64,000 bases of DNA from Stenopsyche tienmushanensis (GCA_008973525.1 WACJ01000439.1:1-64000); one strand, 5' to 3'. Positions 1-11,261 are shown, counted from the stretch's first letter. The notes: generated by a model not told the origin, from the sequence alone. A program made the numbers and translations.

Positions 1-117
1 TCGCGATTTTAAGGACGAACATTGAAATACTATTAAAAATTAGGTCATATAATATACGGGTTAATAATGATAAAATTAATTTAAAAAGGTTCGGGTTCAA
101 TTTAATAAAGATAAAAG

Positions 118-284
118 AGAGGACGATCGAAAGGAATCATGGACGCCGGAAGGACGTCCTCCCACAGCCAAGGCTATCTGACGACATTACGCCTAAGGAG
201 AGACAGAAGAGTTCGCTGTTGATCTGGCGAATTAAATCCACAAAGATTAAGAGCGCATGGGGATGATAATTCGTCCATGCTACA
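118..284 (-). repeat. LTR-A fragment (5' part of a solo LTR)
   Basis: This is a diverged copy of the roughly 385-bp LTR family best seen at 60347-60732. Read on the minus strand it begins TGTAGCATGGACG at 284, the same start as the other copies. It keeps the 'gttgatctggcgaattaaatc' module and a degenerate form of the family palindrome near 145-165. The part towards base 1 is missing or unrecognisable. No internal retroelement sequence adjoins it. Confidence 0.65.
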
Positions 285-1271
285 ATAAATCTGATCAAGA
301 CAATTAAAATAGAATAATAGATTTGCAACAATAATTATACACAAATCGTTTATGCCTATTTATTTATAGGAAGCCCCCATATAAATATTCTACAAGGGGT
401 TAAACGCATAGTTTCTAAAATTTCTCTATTTTTGAAAATGTTTTGTTCAAATTTTGAAGCATATAAAGAGCAACATTTTTTTTAAAGGCCGTTAAGTTTA
501 TATTTATCGATCTCAAGATCTGATCATGTTTCGGATAATGGCTCATCAACCACATTACGCTCTTCATCAATCAGAAGATGCACTAAGCACATGCACACGC
601 ACTATGTGACATACTGATGCACATTTAACAAGTAACCGATTAAGTTCTATAACGAATAGCTACTGAGAGTTGCTGCATTAAAATCAATAGTATAAGGTCG
701 ATAAATAGTTTGATCTAGCTTATGAAATATGTATAGTTTTTATTAAATTAATTAGATATAAATAATCAAATATTGGCTACATTTTGATTCCATATATAAC
801 AATACCGAAAAAGCATGTTCACATAAATATGTTATGCAGAACGGAATCAAATGCTGGAGTGCTTCATTTGCAAATGCAGGGTAATCAGAACTGAGAAGTA
901 ACCAAAAGTTTGTGAGTCAGCTTTGTTGAATTGTAGTTTCAAAGACGTATCGCATGATAATTCCACGAGAATATCATGTTCAAGTATAGATACACGTTTT
1001 TATATAATAACCAAAGACCCTAGTTTAAGAACTTATGAACTACATCAAGTATTGCTTTGTAAAATAAGTTCCTTCAAAACCCATGTAATCCCGTAAGAGG
1101 AAGAATTTCTATTGAGTTATCTAATGTACATCAATTAAGGAATGCTTTTTTTTTAATTTTCCAAATGTAACTAGTATCAATATTGTAAATATTCTATTAA
1201 TAATATAGACTATCATACGATATTATATAGTTATAGTTAAAAATCCATCCATTAAGTAAGCATCCTGCAGC
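285..1271. other. AT-rich tract, nothing recognised
   Basis: No reading frame of note, splice-bounded exon, RNA gene or repeat copy recognised. It is probably intergenic or intronic. Confidence 0.5.
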
Positions 1272-1400
1272 TTAGACGTTGTATTCGGAAACCATTCCCA
1301 TGAGATGGAGATGCCTCACCACGGATGACTGATTCACCTCCATCTTTAATGCAATTTCCTTGGTGTTCTGAAGAGAATCTGCCTTAATTATGGCCTTCAA
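1272..1400 (-). pseudogene. mariner transposase N-terminal (HTH) remnant
   Basis: The minus strand reads LKAIIKADSLQNTKEIALKM and continues to VVRHLHLMGMV before a stop at 1274-1272. This matches the second helix-turn-helix of mariner transposases (family pattern: L-x-A-L-I-E-x-D-P-x-Q-T-T-x-E-L-A ... S-x-S-T-V-x-R-H-L-K-x-I-G-K-V). Only about 42 codons survive, with no catalytic domain. Terminal inverted repeats were not found, so this is a decayed fragment. The assignment to mariner is good; the subfamily is unknown. Confidence 0.6.
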
Positions 1401-1728
1401 TAAACCCCATCAACAGTCTTTAGAGATCTCCTTTGGGGTAACAGAAAAATATTCAGATTGGTTAGCTGACTCAGCTTAGGAGTATAAGGATAAAAAGAAG
1501 GCTTCAGCTTAGTATGATATTATAATTAAAAAGAAAATAAAAAAGGAATATGGAGCTAGACTTTGTAATAAAACATGATGTTAAAGCAATATAATGATTT
1601 TAACCATAAAGCATATTGAGATTATACAGGATGTTTTGTACATGGACTGATTAAATTTTTTCAACGCCTCACGTTGCCGGCGCGCGTCGTTTGTTCGCTT
1701 TCCATTCAAAACGCTTAGCATTCACAAC

Positions 1729-1746
1729 CCGCCGATTCTGACACCA
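1729..1746 (-). other. LTR primer-binding-site-like sequence
   Basis: Directly beside the LTR end at 1748, with one intervening base, the minus strand reads TGGTGTCAGAATCGG. The first 11 bases (TGGTGTCAGAA) complement the 3' end of animal tRNA-Leu including its CCA tail. This is the expected place for reverse-transcription priming. The clearer copy of the same arrangement at 54365-54387 supports the reading. The following minus-strand bases (to about 1660) would be the leader of the lost internal region. Confidence 0.6.
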
Positions 1747-1747
1747 G

Positions 1748-2135
1748 TGTAACGTTGAGGCGGGGGCACTTTCGGGGGCAGTGTACCCGGGTGGCTCCCC
1801 GTCACTACGTTCGCATCGGGATGCCCGCGCTAGCGCACGGGTTCGTTCTTCTATCGGGTCGTGATGTTGCTGGACGAATGGATGGGAATAGACGGACGTC
1901 GAATAGAAAGACTCTCTTCTCTAAATAACTATTTATTCCACACGAAAGAGAGAGAGAGATCTGGCTTTAAAAGGGACGACCTCCCGCAGCCAAGGCTAAC
2001 CGACGACTCTTCCGACTCCCGCCTCCTGCGCGTGACTCCTCAACCGGCAACCAGGACGGAAGATGTCGTTGTTAATCTGGCGAATTAAATCTGCTCAGAT
2101 TAACAGCGCTACTACGTAGGGATGGTAATGCTACA
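1748..2135 (-). mobile_element. LTR-A copy, near full length, with adjacent primer site
   Basis: This is a 388-bp LTR-like unit. On the minus strand it starts TGTAGCATTACC (2135) and ends CAACGTTACA (1748), so it has the TG...CA termini of LTRs. It shares all modules with 60347-60732: the GC-rich terminal block, a GAGAGAGAGATCTGG tract, a degenerate palindrome and the paired 'gattaacag' motifs. Unlike most copies it is followed by a primer-binding-site-like sequence (1729-1746), so it is the 5' LTR of a truncated element rather than a plain solo LTR. No gag or pol remnant is visible. Confidence 0.75.
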
Positions 2136-2440
2136 CTACGTTTCACATATAGGCCCTATGTCCTAAGTGTCAGGATTGTCGAAATATATTTTTTTACAAA
2201 TGTACAAACGAATGAGATATGCCAACTTCAACAGCTAAACTTTTTTGGGGGTTAGGGGGGGCCTTTTGCTACGTTTCACACATAAGGACGTAGCCTATTC
2301 TGTAGCTCACACGGTCTTCAGACCTGACACCACTGGATTTCTTTGTTTGGGGACGTGTCCTATTCCGTGGCTCTCACAGTCTCTAGATCTGACACCACTG
2401 GAGTACTTTGTCTGGGAACGTGCCCTGTTGAATTGAGGGG
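2136..2440 (+). pseudogene. Tc1/mariner-type DDE transposase remnant with internal duplication
   Basis: Around 2384-2436 the plus strand reads SLDLTPLEYFVWERALLN. This matches the block around the third catalytic residue of Tc1/mariner-like transposases (family pattern S-P-D-L-T-P-L-D-F-F-L-W-G). A second, frameshifted copy of the same block lies just upstream (about 2309-2370), so the segment is tandemly duplicated. The motif 'ctacgtttcaca' also occurs twice (about 2134 and 2271). A related fragment with the same flanking motif lies at 34088-34155 and 34441-34505. It is non-functional. Confidence 0.6.
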
Positions 2441-4109
2441 AGTATTGGCTTTAAACCGAATCTTTTAAAAGTCTCTGAGTGCCTCGTCCTTTCCTTCGTC
2501 TTCGAGGCTTTTGAGAATCAGAGCGTGCGTTCCCGTAAACTTATTTTTGAGGTAATGTAACACGGTGCAATGGATCGTTCTATTGATTGCTGAAATAAAT
2601 TACTAAAATTTCATCACAACAACGCGTCAAGCCACAGCGCCTTCGTTGTTAACGATTTCCTGACCAGGGCCTGCGTAGGTTCTTCAGCATCCCTACAGCC
2701 CTGATCTGGCTCTCTCCGATTTTTTAGTTTCATCGTTTAAAAGGAATTCTGAAAGGGAAACATTGGGACGTCATTGAAAGCATTCAACCTCATGATACAT
2801 CGGTTCTAAAGGATATCTCAGAGGTCTTTCGAGGATTCTTCTTGGCAACACCGCCTCCAGAAGTATATTAATGCAGGTTATAAATTTGATCGAAGCATAT
2901 GAAAATAAATATAATGAGAGCAACAAAAGTGTTTATTAAAGTCTGACGAATATTATTTAAGATGAATTATACTTTTTTAAAAAGTACTTTCATAAAAATA
3001 GACAAAAACTTCGCTACATCTCAGGAATATTAACATTGATTTTACATCTCACCGCATGAACAGCTTCTCAGCTTGATGGTGAGAGGCTTAGAAGAAATTA
3101 ATGAAAGTAGTTGAGAGTTTTGACGTCCAATATGAACGAAATATGCTCTACATTTTTTATGAGGCTTGCGCCAAACACACTAGCTACGAAATATGAAAAA
3201 TCCTATTTTCCATTGAAATTTGAGCCTCTATCAAGTACTCTGTTCGAGCATTCAACGCCGTACAAAATGATTAATCATCAGTCGATAAATTCACCATCGG
3301 CAATAATTATGTAAATGAAACAAATTCGTGGAATCTAATTCGGAGCTAATATTAACGCATCATCAATTCCAATCACCCGATGCTGTAATTATGGGATATA
3401 GAAAGCTTTGTCGGAGCGTGCCGAAACGAAATCGGGGCTTTGAAAATTAATGGAAAGCACATACTAAACGTAAAATATCAAAATACATCAAATTTCGATC
3501 AAAACACCATACACGAGGCACACTGATAGCCAAGATTAAATCTAATAAATATTCGGAAGCCTAATTGAAACGCATCGAAAATGAAATGAAAACGCTACCC
3601 AAGTACAATAATATTTGTTCTCGTTGTATTATGTGTGCTTTTGTATATACGGATGTCGAAATTAACGTTGGTTTAACGAATTGTATTGATATTTGATAGC
3701 GATTCGAAGTGTCGAAATTAATTAACTGGGTGCCGCACAAATCGACACTCGCAAATCACTATAGCTTGCGACAAACTTTATTCACAACTGATGAGCGAAA
3801 AAAGTGCACATTTGGACTCAATCCAATATAATAAATAAACACGATTCATAAACAAAATATTTCGGTGGTATCTCATCATACACAGAGAATAACTATTTTG
3901 TTATTGTTGTGGCAACAGGAACAAATACTCTCATGAAAGCATCCCTGGTATTGCAGTTTTAATTTAATTTAATTTTATAAATATATCCATTTGCATATCA
4001 TTTGTCTCACTAAATTTTTTGCCTTTATTTCCTTCAATAAAAATTTTAAAAAATTGGTAAGGGTCTTATGCGATAAAAGTGAAAGTTCTTAATTTTTAAG
4101 TTTAAGTTG
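2441..4109. other. AT-rich tract, no gene recognised
   Basis: Short frames only (for example 67 codons at 3111-3314) without splice context or family resemblance. No repeat copy recognised. Confidence 0.45.
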
Positions 4110-4300
4110 ATTGTATGCATTGCTTTTTTCTGTTTATTAGCGGTAATTCTTAGCTAAAAGATGAAGTTGTGTTTGTGTAATATATAATAAAATAGTCGCG
4201 CTACTAGTTAAGTGGTTGCTATATAGACACACATGCACACAGTTGAAGTATAGCGGCACATGTGCGTAGCTTGTCTAAAATTTAAGCGATGGATACGGAG
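4110..4300 (-). repeat. Unclassified repeat O, right part, interrupted by hAT
   Basis: This is a minus-strand copy of a dispersed repeat also found at 13305-13434, 28030-28200, 33560-33720, 36270-36545 and 50490-50890. Shared landmarks are 'tagctaa', 'gtttgtgtaatatata', 'tagtagc' and a 'catgcgcatgc'-like block. The copy continues at 5306-5400 beyond the hAT insertion ('cgattctctctttttcc' and 'ttcgtgacg'). Class unknown, with no coding capacity seen. Confidence 0.6.
4293..4300. repeat. hAT target-site duplication, left copy
   Basis: ATACGGAG at 4293-4300 is repeated exactly at 5298-5305, immediately outside the element's TAGGG...CCCTA ends. Eight base pairs is the duplication length typical of hAT transposons. 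Confidence 0.93.
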
Positions 4301-5297
4301 TAGGGAATTCAATCCCGAGCCAAAATTTCGATCCCGGGATTTCGGGATTTCATTAGACAATCCCGGGACCAGTCCCGGGATCCCGGGATTGGGATTTTCA
4401 ATATTTTAAGAAATTACCTTGATGAATTTGATCAAAAATTACTAATAAGTCCATTTGTTCAATATAAAAAATCACTTGAAAGCCAAAGAATTTTATTTAT
4501 TTAAGAAAAGATGAAAATACAATTCAAAACTAGATAAATAAAACACTAAAAAATTCAAATATTATTTTGAAAATATGCCCGAAGTAACATTAACATTAAA
4601 CATTAGTGTTTCGTCATTTAGTCTGGATCTGATTTTGGAAGTCAGACAAATTGCTGCTGAAAATGCATCCTCAGCTTCCACACTTGTTTGAGATATCGTT
4701 ATCAGATATTTAAATGCTAGTTCGAATTGATGACCGCGTGAGCCCCCATTTTAGTATAAGACCATCAATGTGACTGATAAAATTCCGTTCTGCTGAGACA
4801 CAAACTAAAACTCGCAAAATTCCCGATTTCCCGACAAATTATTTATTTCCGTCGCTGCAGATGAATATTTATATACTATAATACTTTGATGTGGTTTGTA
4901 ATTATATTACTAAGGAATACGAAAATTCTGAACCCCGTATCTATTATATTTCATATCGATATTCCCATTATTAGAGTCGAGGTGTAGTAAATACATCACC
5001 GGTGGGGAAGGTAAATATAACAATTTGAAAAACATACATGTACGCTATATATACATAGATTAGACAGTCACTGCTCCTATGCGTCGCCTAAGTTCGCCAA
5101 TTAGTAATTACGCCACTGTTTCCAAGCGTCTAGATTTCGTCAGGATTGTCTCAATTTAGTAGCCTTCATAGTGTTGGTGAGGTGTACGATTTCTGTTAGA
5201 TAAAAATTTCAATCCCGGGATTATCGGGATTACGTTTTCTAATCCCGGGATTCTTAAGTACCTAAAGCTGTCCGGAATCCCGGGATTGGATTCCCTA
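4301..5297. mobile_element. hAT transposon derivative, complete ends, 997 bp
   Basis: The ends are TAGGGAATTCAATCCCG (left) and, reverse complemented, TAGGGAATCCAATCCCG (right), which match at 16 of 17 positions. They are flanked by a perfect 8-bp duplication (ATACGGAG). Many subterminal ATCCCGGGAT repeats lie in the first 100 and last 100 bp, the usual layout of transposase-binding motifs in hAT elements. At under 1 kb it is too short for a full transposase and keeps only a C-terminal fragment (see 4600-4740). It inserted into repeat O, so it is younger than that repeat. Related copies are at 20715-21329 and 34164-34375. Confidence 0.92.
4600..4740 (-). pseudogene. hAT transposase C-terminal dimerisation-domain remnant
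   Basis: The minus strand reads ISQTSVEAEDAFSAAI and then KIRSRLNDETLMF. This matches the hAT C-terminal dimerisation motif (family pattern P-x-[ST]-S-x-x-[SA]-E-R-x-F-S-x-A ... R-S-R-L-x-D). Only the last 40 or so codons of a normally 600-residue protein remain, and the catalytic region is absent. It lies inside the hAT element at 4301-5297 and supports its superfamily assignment independently of the ends. Confidence 0.75.
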
Positions 5298-5400
5298 ATA
5301 CGGAGTCACTACAAACGATTCTCTCTTTTTCCAATCAACTGTCGTTTAAAGTTTCAATTTTCGTGACGTTGAGAGTTTGCCTCTTTTTTGATACACAATC
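5298..5400 (-). repeat. hAT target duplication and left part of repeat O
   Basis: ATACGGAG (5298-5305) is the right target duplication. It is followed by the remainder of repeat O ('cgattctctc', 'gtttcaattttcgtgacgtt'), which resumes directly where 4110-4300 left off. The 28030-28200 copy shows the same order without interruption. Confidence 0.6.
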
Positions 5401-5810
5401 AATGGTGGACACAAATAGTGTTGCATTTTTTACATTAACAAAGCTTTACTGAATATATGTAATATACTTGTATTGGGATGTCGGACTACAGGGGGCGCCG
5501 GATTAGACTAAGGGCGGATTAACGTGGTCCGCTGTAAATAGAAAATTGTTGAGAATTGAACATTGAGCTAAGTCTGAGTCTAATACTGTGCATGTTTGTC
5601 TTCTGTGTCCTTCCATTTTAAAACTATAAGTTTGCTTTTGAAACTTATCTTATGCTACTAGTCACCGTTTATTAAGTATACATCCACTCCAACACAATAA
5701 CGAAGTGCAAAAAATTTGCTACCTATCTTAAATTGATGTAAAAACATGTATCGACAACTCAAGCATTCGGTAAACAACAAAAAAATCCCACCTGCTTTAG
5801 GAATATATAT

Positions 5811-5892
5811 TTCGAGGACGTATATATACGTCATAACCAATTTCAATGCAGTTTACGTTGGACGTGTATATACGTCCCGCCCACTTTAAAGG
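5811..5892. repeat. TTAA MITE fragment, 'ATATATACGTC' family C
   Basis: Repeated 'gacgtatatatacgtc'-type palindromic blocks end in CCCACTTTAAAGG followed by TTAA. The 29745-29910 and 41527-41819 copies share the end pattern (atatatacgtcat, ccactta). Ends of CCC type abutting TTAA suggest a piggyBac-like non-autonomous element. The left boundary is unclear. Confidence 0.5.
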
Positions 5893-7196
5893 TTAAGTTC
5901 GTTGAACGTATACCTGACGATATTGTAGCTTAATCCAGGCTATGGTTTTTAACCCAGTTAAAAGTGTGTTGTTTCGTGATTTTTTTTAAGACATCCCAAT
6001 GTTGATTGTCGAAGTATGAAAAAAGGATTTAAAGTACTTTAACATATTTCAAAATATACAAAGGGTTTAATTGTTTTGTACATAAAAACGTTCAACGAGT
6101 CAAAGAAAATGGTAATTTCTGGAGAGGTTTGTTTGTTTATTTTGAGACTGGAGAGTCTAAGTGGGTAGTTCACGGATTTGAGTCGGCTTATCCGCAAAAT
6201 AATCAGAGCGCAGCCGGAGGCGAATGGAAGGATGACGTTGAAAATTTCCAAGGATTACTACATGCAAATTTTCCAAAGGTGAAGTGACATTAATGTCGAA
6301 ATTATAAGCGGACGGGACGGTTAATTGTGAAATAAGGACATAACTGAGGGGCATTGTCGGAACCGGCGAGTGCGGGGAGGATGCTGGTGCCTCTAACGGG
6401 CTAATTACCTGGCAGCTAATGAACTTTGCACCCTCCGCCCACCCGCGGAGGCGCGGTGGGTGTCGGGCGGTGGGCGGTGGAGGCGCCCTACGTGGATAAG
6501 TGCTAGACGGGCTTAGGCCCGGAGCCGAACGTGACGCGACTAGCAACGGGCCGCGGGGCGCACGCGCCTCCTGATTATCGCCAACTTTTTTCTTTGCCAA
6601 CTCCTCGCGGAGCAGGAACGTGGCGAAGATGCGGGATGTGAAAAAAACATACAAGGAAAGATCTGGGACTGCAACATCTGCCCCCAAATGCAACCGTTAA
6701 ATTTTATCTGAAATATAACCTGGAAACGTGAGCCTGTCGGATCGTATCGCAAATGAGTAAGTATCGCATACGAGAGATGTGCATTACGTGCATTCAGATT
6801 TCACGCCAACTTTGTACTGGCGCCATAAATTTAGTTTTCGAGTTAATGTCTTCCCGAGAGGAACGACCGGAGTGGCTTGTCGGAGAGGATTTTTCAGATC
6901 ATAATGAACCCATGCTGTTAGTTGTACCACGAATGAATCCACTTTTATTAATTGTATGTCATTAATCTTTCCGTGGGAACGATCAAAATAATAAATAATA
7001 AAGCTAATTATAGGATGCGGCAGGGAAACTTCCTTAATTGAAAAGCGTGTCCTGAAGCAACAGTTATTCTGAAAAAGATGGAGTTGCGCTCATTCGAAAG
7101 AACAATATTTAACATTTTGTATCATGTAGGTTTAGTAATAACCATGCAGTTCGCCTTAGAGGCGTACTTTTGTGTTATTTTTTTTAAAATAAGATA
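5893..7196. other. Mostly unique tract with a small GC-rich patch (6350-6620)
   Basis: A GC-rich patch sits in otherwise AT-rich DNA. A 178-codon frame on the minus strand (6157-6693) crosses it. Its proline/arginine-rich middle follows base composition and it resembles no family I know, so I do not call it a gene. A regulatory element or an exon cannot be excluded. Confidence 0.35.
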
Positions 7197-7911
7197 TTAG
7201 GTCAGTCCAAAAGTTCGTGCGCATTTTTTGGGATTTTTTTAAATAGTGTAAACGAAATACAATTTAACATTTCAATCAATGAAATATTTTCTTCCACTAT
7301 ATACAATTTCTCGCCATCTTGCAGGAAGCTTTTCAATTCCATTGCTGTAGAAATACTCTGGCTTTGAGTCAAAAACATTTTTGTAAGGCACGAAATAAGG
7401 CAAAATCACTTGGGGCAATATCCGGGGAGTAAGCGGGATGCGGTAAAAGCTCCCAATTAAATTCTCGAATTTTTTGCAGTGTTGTTTGAGTCATATGTGG
7501 TCTAGCATTTCCAAGCTTGGATACTTTCCGAATCTCCTTTAAATGATGAAAAAACAGTTCCTTGAGATGAATCCATCCTTTCTGCGATCTGATCCACTGT
7601 TAGTTGTGGCTCTGACTCCACAAGATTTCGAAGAAAGTCGTTATCAAAATTAACAGGACGTCCTGAGCAGGGTTCATCATAAATGCTGCTTTCTTCAATT
7701 TTAATTTTTTTAAACCATTTTTGGGCAATCCTTACATCAATAGTAAGTTTAACATTTACATGTCCGATGATTACGAAAATTGGTGACAGACTGACCAATA
7801 CATTACTCAAGCGACAAGTTTCGAAAAGTTTAAAATCTAATGTTAAATAGGTCTTATTTATACTGTTTAAAAATGTTCCAAAAATGCGCACGAACTTTTG
7901 GATTGACCTGA
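7197..7911 (-). mobile_element. mariner element, TA-flanked, internally deleted (715 bp)
   Basis: Terminal inverted repeats of about 30 bp begin TTAGGTCAGTCCAAAAGTTC (left) and TCAGGTCAATCCAAAAGTTC (right, reverse complemented). They are bounded by TA at 7195-7196 and 7912-7913. The minus strand carries transposase pieces: a YDEPCSGRPVNFDNDFLRNL linker, then GNARPHMTQTTLQKIREFNW and SPDIAPSDFALFRALQK, then the C-terminal FYSNGIEKLPARW. At least two deletions remove the first catalytic region and the segment after FRALQK. A full mariner is about 1.3 kb, so this copy is a non-autonomous derivative. Confidence 0.9.
7502..7830 (-). pseudogene. mariner transposase, N-terminal half, broken
   Basis: This open stretch within the element at 7197-7911 includes the mariner linker motif (DEPCSGRPVNF) and the second HTH (VESEPQLTVDQIAERMDSSQ). 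It then runs out of frame with the downstream DNARPH-like block (here GNARPH), where the second catalytic Asp is replaced by Gly (GNA in place of DNA). The N-terminal first HTH is poorly preserved. It cannot encode active transposase. Confidence 0.75.
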
Positions 7912-7913
7912 TA

Positions 7914-10000
7914 GTTTCCATGCCGCACCCTGTACAAAATGAGTTATACCTCTTCAAAAGTGTAGGCAATAGGCAATCAAGACGATCATTTATATTGATT
8001 TTAAAAATTATCAATCCAAAAATAGATTGGGGGAAAAAATCAAATCGATACACAGAATTTACTTGAAATAATTAAATGTATATGTTTATATATTCAGATC
8101 TTATGATGAAAAATATGAATTTCATTGTGGAACAAAAATCCAATTTAATGTTGATGTATATTTGCTATAATAATTGCAAGAAAAATAACAATTATTAATA
8201 TATTATAATACCAAAAGGCTTATAGATGCATATAAACTAATCGATGTTGAATACATATTTGCGGGACTTCGATGCTGATACTCGTCTTTTCTCTTAGTTA
8301 TTCAAATACTTGACCAGCGATTTTAGAGCTTAAGTACTAAAGTGCCAAGTTTATAAGATGGCGTCAGAACAAATCCTCTTTAGGCAAATCTTCAACCACA
8401 AACTGCATCTACAATTGCATCTCGATTGGCTATTCCATTTTCAAGAATATCATATTGCCGATATTCTTCACCAAATGAGATTTTACTGCTTCAGCGTTAT
8501 TCGTATTATAATAATCAAAAATATATGTATAAAAACTGAATTTTACGACTTGTATTTATAAGGTTAATTTCTTAAATTATTTTAAATGAAATGTTTCAAT
8601 TAATGATTGAATTTCTTTGGAAAATCAAGGAAAAATTTGATGCTTTTTAAATGTCGAGTTTAAATATTAAAAGCTAGCTAAATTGCATACATTGACTGTG
8701 GTATTGCAGTGTCACTTGGTTGACTATTGACGTAATTTAATTTGGTGTTTCAATTATCGGTTGGATGATTAGCAGCATCTAGCAGTCTATTTTCAGAGCG
8801 TTACCACAATAATATATTCCTGACGTTCTGTATTTAGGGGAATATTACATTCGGGGGACATTTTTATATAATTTCATTTATGCTTTTGAGGAAAAATGTC
8901 TAAAGATAGACGGATAGGGCGATGAAAGCACATAATGCTTCCAGGAAGCCATAATTTGCGTGGCCGTCTCATTTGTCCATGAAGAAGAGTAAAATTAGCC
9001 ATTCCTAAAATAAGACACCGGCAAAAAGTAAAAGGTGCGATAAGAGCAGCTAGGTATAAGAAGGAACAAAGAAACTCACGTCATAAATACCCAATCTGGG
9101 TTGAGCCGCTCTCATTTGTGCGGTGGCATGACAGCTGCACAAAGGGGGTTTCAAAACAAAAACGGGATAAAGGGGTGGGCAAAGCGACCCCCCGGGTCCA
9201 CCCTCTATCGGCAATCAGGTCAGGTAGACTATTGAGCTTCTTTCGAGGAGATAAACGTGGGCCGCCCCGTCTGAACTGGAGTCGGTCCGAACGCTCGAGT
9301 GATTGCGGCCCCTGGGATCGCTTCGGTCAATACTGGAACGGAAATCCTCCGAGATGAATGCTTCGACAAGGGCGCCCGGTTTATCACTCGATCATCACAA
9401 TTTTCCGTCGTAAAAAAACGAAGGCCCCTCTAAAAGCGTGTGCGTGAACACCGGAGCGAGCATTCTTCGATTTCAGCGATATTTAATGGAAAATGCTTTT
9501 GTAAACGGCGAGAGCGGGGCAAAACAGCAATAGAGAAAAGCCATCATTGCAGGAGCTTATAGCTAGGTCTAGTTGCACTCGCAAAGGTGCAATTACTGTA
9601 AGGAACTAGCTTGTCGACATGAATGGCTCTTACATAGCTTGTAATAACGCTCGAGAGCACAATATCAAAATTGCAAGACACGGGGCAATAAATTCAATTC
9701 CAGCATAGTCGATAGCTTAAAAATATGCAAGAGTACATAATTCATTTCGAAAACAGCCAGGTAGATGAAATAATATTATCGAATTTCCAATAAGAAATCT
9801 GATTAACATCAACAAGAAAATAATCCATCTCCGCGTCTTTTTCGCGCGACACAACACTTTTGAGTCAGAAATACTAAACAGGAGTTTTTGAAAATATTTT
9901 CTAATTGAATCGGGACTTGAGCCGTAACCGATTGTGTTGTTCCAGATACATCAGATATTCTTATGTCCAATATCAACCGAGTAGATAAACAAACATAGCA
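7914..10000. other. AT-rich tract with a GC-rich patch at 9110-9360
   Basis: No repeat copy or gene recognised. The 9110-9360 patch holds a 79-codon frame with no family resemblance. The GC shift resembles other small patches at 6.4, 12.4 and 20.1 kb that may be conserved non-coding sequence. Confidence 0.4.
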
Positions 10001-10621
10001 CACTTAGATCTGTTCTTCTGCGATAGATACGTTTCACGAAGAGTCGCATATAAAAAATTCGCATAAAAATATTTTTAAAAACCGCATAACTTCAAATCAA
10101 TATGATAGAATGTATCAATAATCGCATAAAAAAAGTTTATAAAAAAATTAATACAAATAAAAACTATTTGCACAGACCGTATGTGCTCTAGCGCGGGTGA
10201 TTTTTTGCAATATTGCCATTTTTTAAATTCTCACTAAAATATCCATAACTCTTGTAATACAAAAAATAAATTTTTAAATTATTATTTTAAACGACTGAAA
10301 CGAAAGACACGACGGTTCACGTAAAACTAAACTAATATCCAATTTCAGAACGAAAAATATGTGTGTCGTATTTGAAAAAAAAATGTCACCGTCTCGAATT
10401 CGAAATAAATGTCTCAAGATTCGATACCTCTTTGAGGAATACAAAAAAACACGTGAGACGTTCTTTATTTAATATTTATTTGTGACATATAAATATCGAA
10501 GTAACATACACTTTAGCAAATAAGTAAATTTTGTGAATGATAAGATAGGTTCCATTATTTTTGAAAACTGCATAACTTCAAATTCGCATAAAAAAGAACC
10601 GCATAAAAACAGACCCAAATG
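10001..10621. mobile_element. TA-type MITE M (copy 1), with nested TTAA element
   Basis: The left end is CACTTAGATCTGTTCTTCTG, and the right end reverse complemented is CATTTGGGTCTGTTTTTATG. The family consensus from 26681-27281 is CACTTGGGTYTGTTTTTATG. TA follows the right end (10622-10623); the left flank is CA, a likely mutated TA. Several GCATAAAA/ACCGCATAACTTCAAA motifs lie inside both ends. Bases 10172-10546 are instead homologous to the TTAA element at 43394-43795, so this copy is a nested composite. Confidence 0.75.
10172..10546. repeat. Nested TTAA element N (diverged copy of 43394-43795)
   Basis: It shares in order with 43394-43795: 'ttctcactaaaata', 'acgaaagac' and 'ttagcaaataagtaaattttgtgaatga'. 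The sequence on both sides belongs to MITE M, so N inserted into M. The terminal TTAA duplications have decayed, so the exact borders are approximate. Confidence 0.6.
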
Positions 10622-10999
10622 TACTCGTATTCAAAGTTTATAAATATTAGATACGCATTCATAGACGCATCCACGTTTCCAGCAAAATATGTGTTAATAT
10701 AATTACTAGTCCAAAGTGTTATAATACGGACATCATTATATTTTTCATTTTTCATATTAATAGCCCTATAGGACGCCTTATTAGTGACTATAATTCTATT
10801 ACGTATCCAAAGAAGTTCTAAAAAAATACAACTGGGAAATGGAGCATCATAAAAACACTTGGTACGATACTATGCTTAGTCAATTTTAATTATTATAGAT
10901 TGCAGTATCTTTAAACTGCTAATTTCAAGTGCTAATAAAAACACTGCACATAAATGTAAACTCCACTCAATGTCAAGAAAAAATACATTTTTACCAGTT

Positions 11000-11261
11000 G
11001 GATGGTGAGGTGCAAGAGACGGGAATCGAAAGGAGTCGTCGCTTAGCCTTGAATGCGGGAGGACGTCCTTCCCGCAGCCAGATCTCTCTCTGTCGTGTTG
11101 AATGAAGAATTATCTAAGAAGAGAGTCTTTTTGTTCGATGCCCGTCCACCCGCATCCATCTGTCTGGCTACATCGTGACCCGAAAGAAAAACAGACCCGT
11201 GCGTTAGTGCCGCCATCCCGATGAGCAAATGAGTGGGGAGCCGCCCCGCTTCTACTTTACA
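11000..11261 (+). repeat. LTR-A fragment (3' two thirds)
   Basis: A plus-strand copy ending ACTTTACA at 11261. It contains the family palindrome (GCGGGAGGACGTCC then TTCCCGCAG, about 11069-11092), the AGATCTCTCTC tract and the terminal GC-rich block. No primer site follows, so it is a solo or truncated LTR. The 5' third is missing. Confidence 0.7.

Noticed and set aside
6157..6693. 178-codon minus-strand open frame
   Set aside because: It crosses a GC-rich patch, and its middle is Pro/Arg/Ala-rich as base composition predicts. There is no domain, no splice context and no family resemblance.
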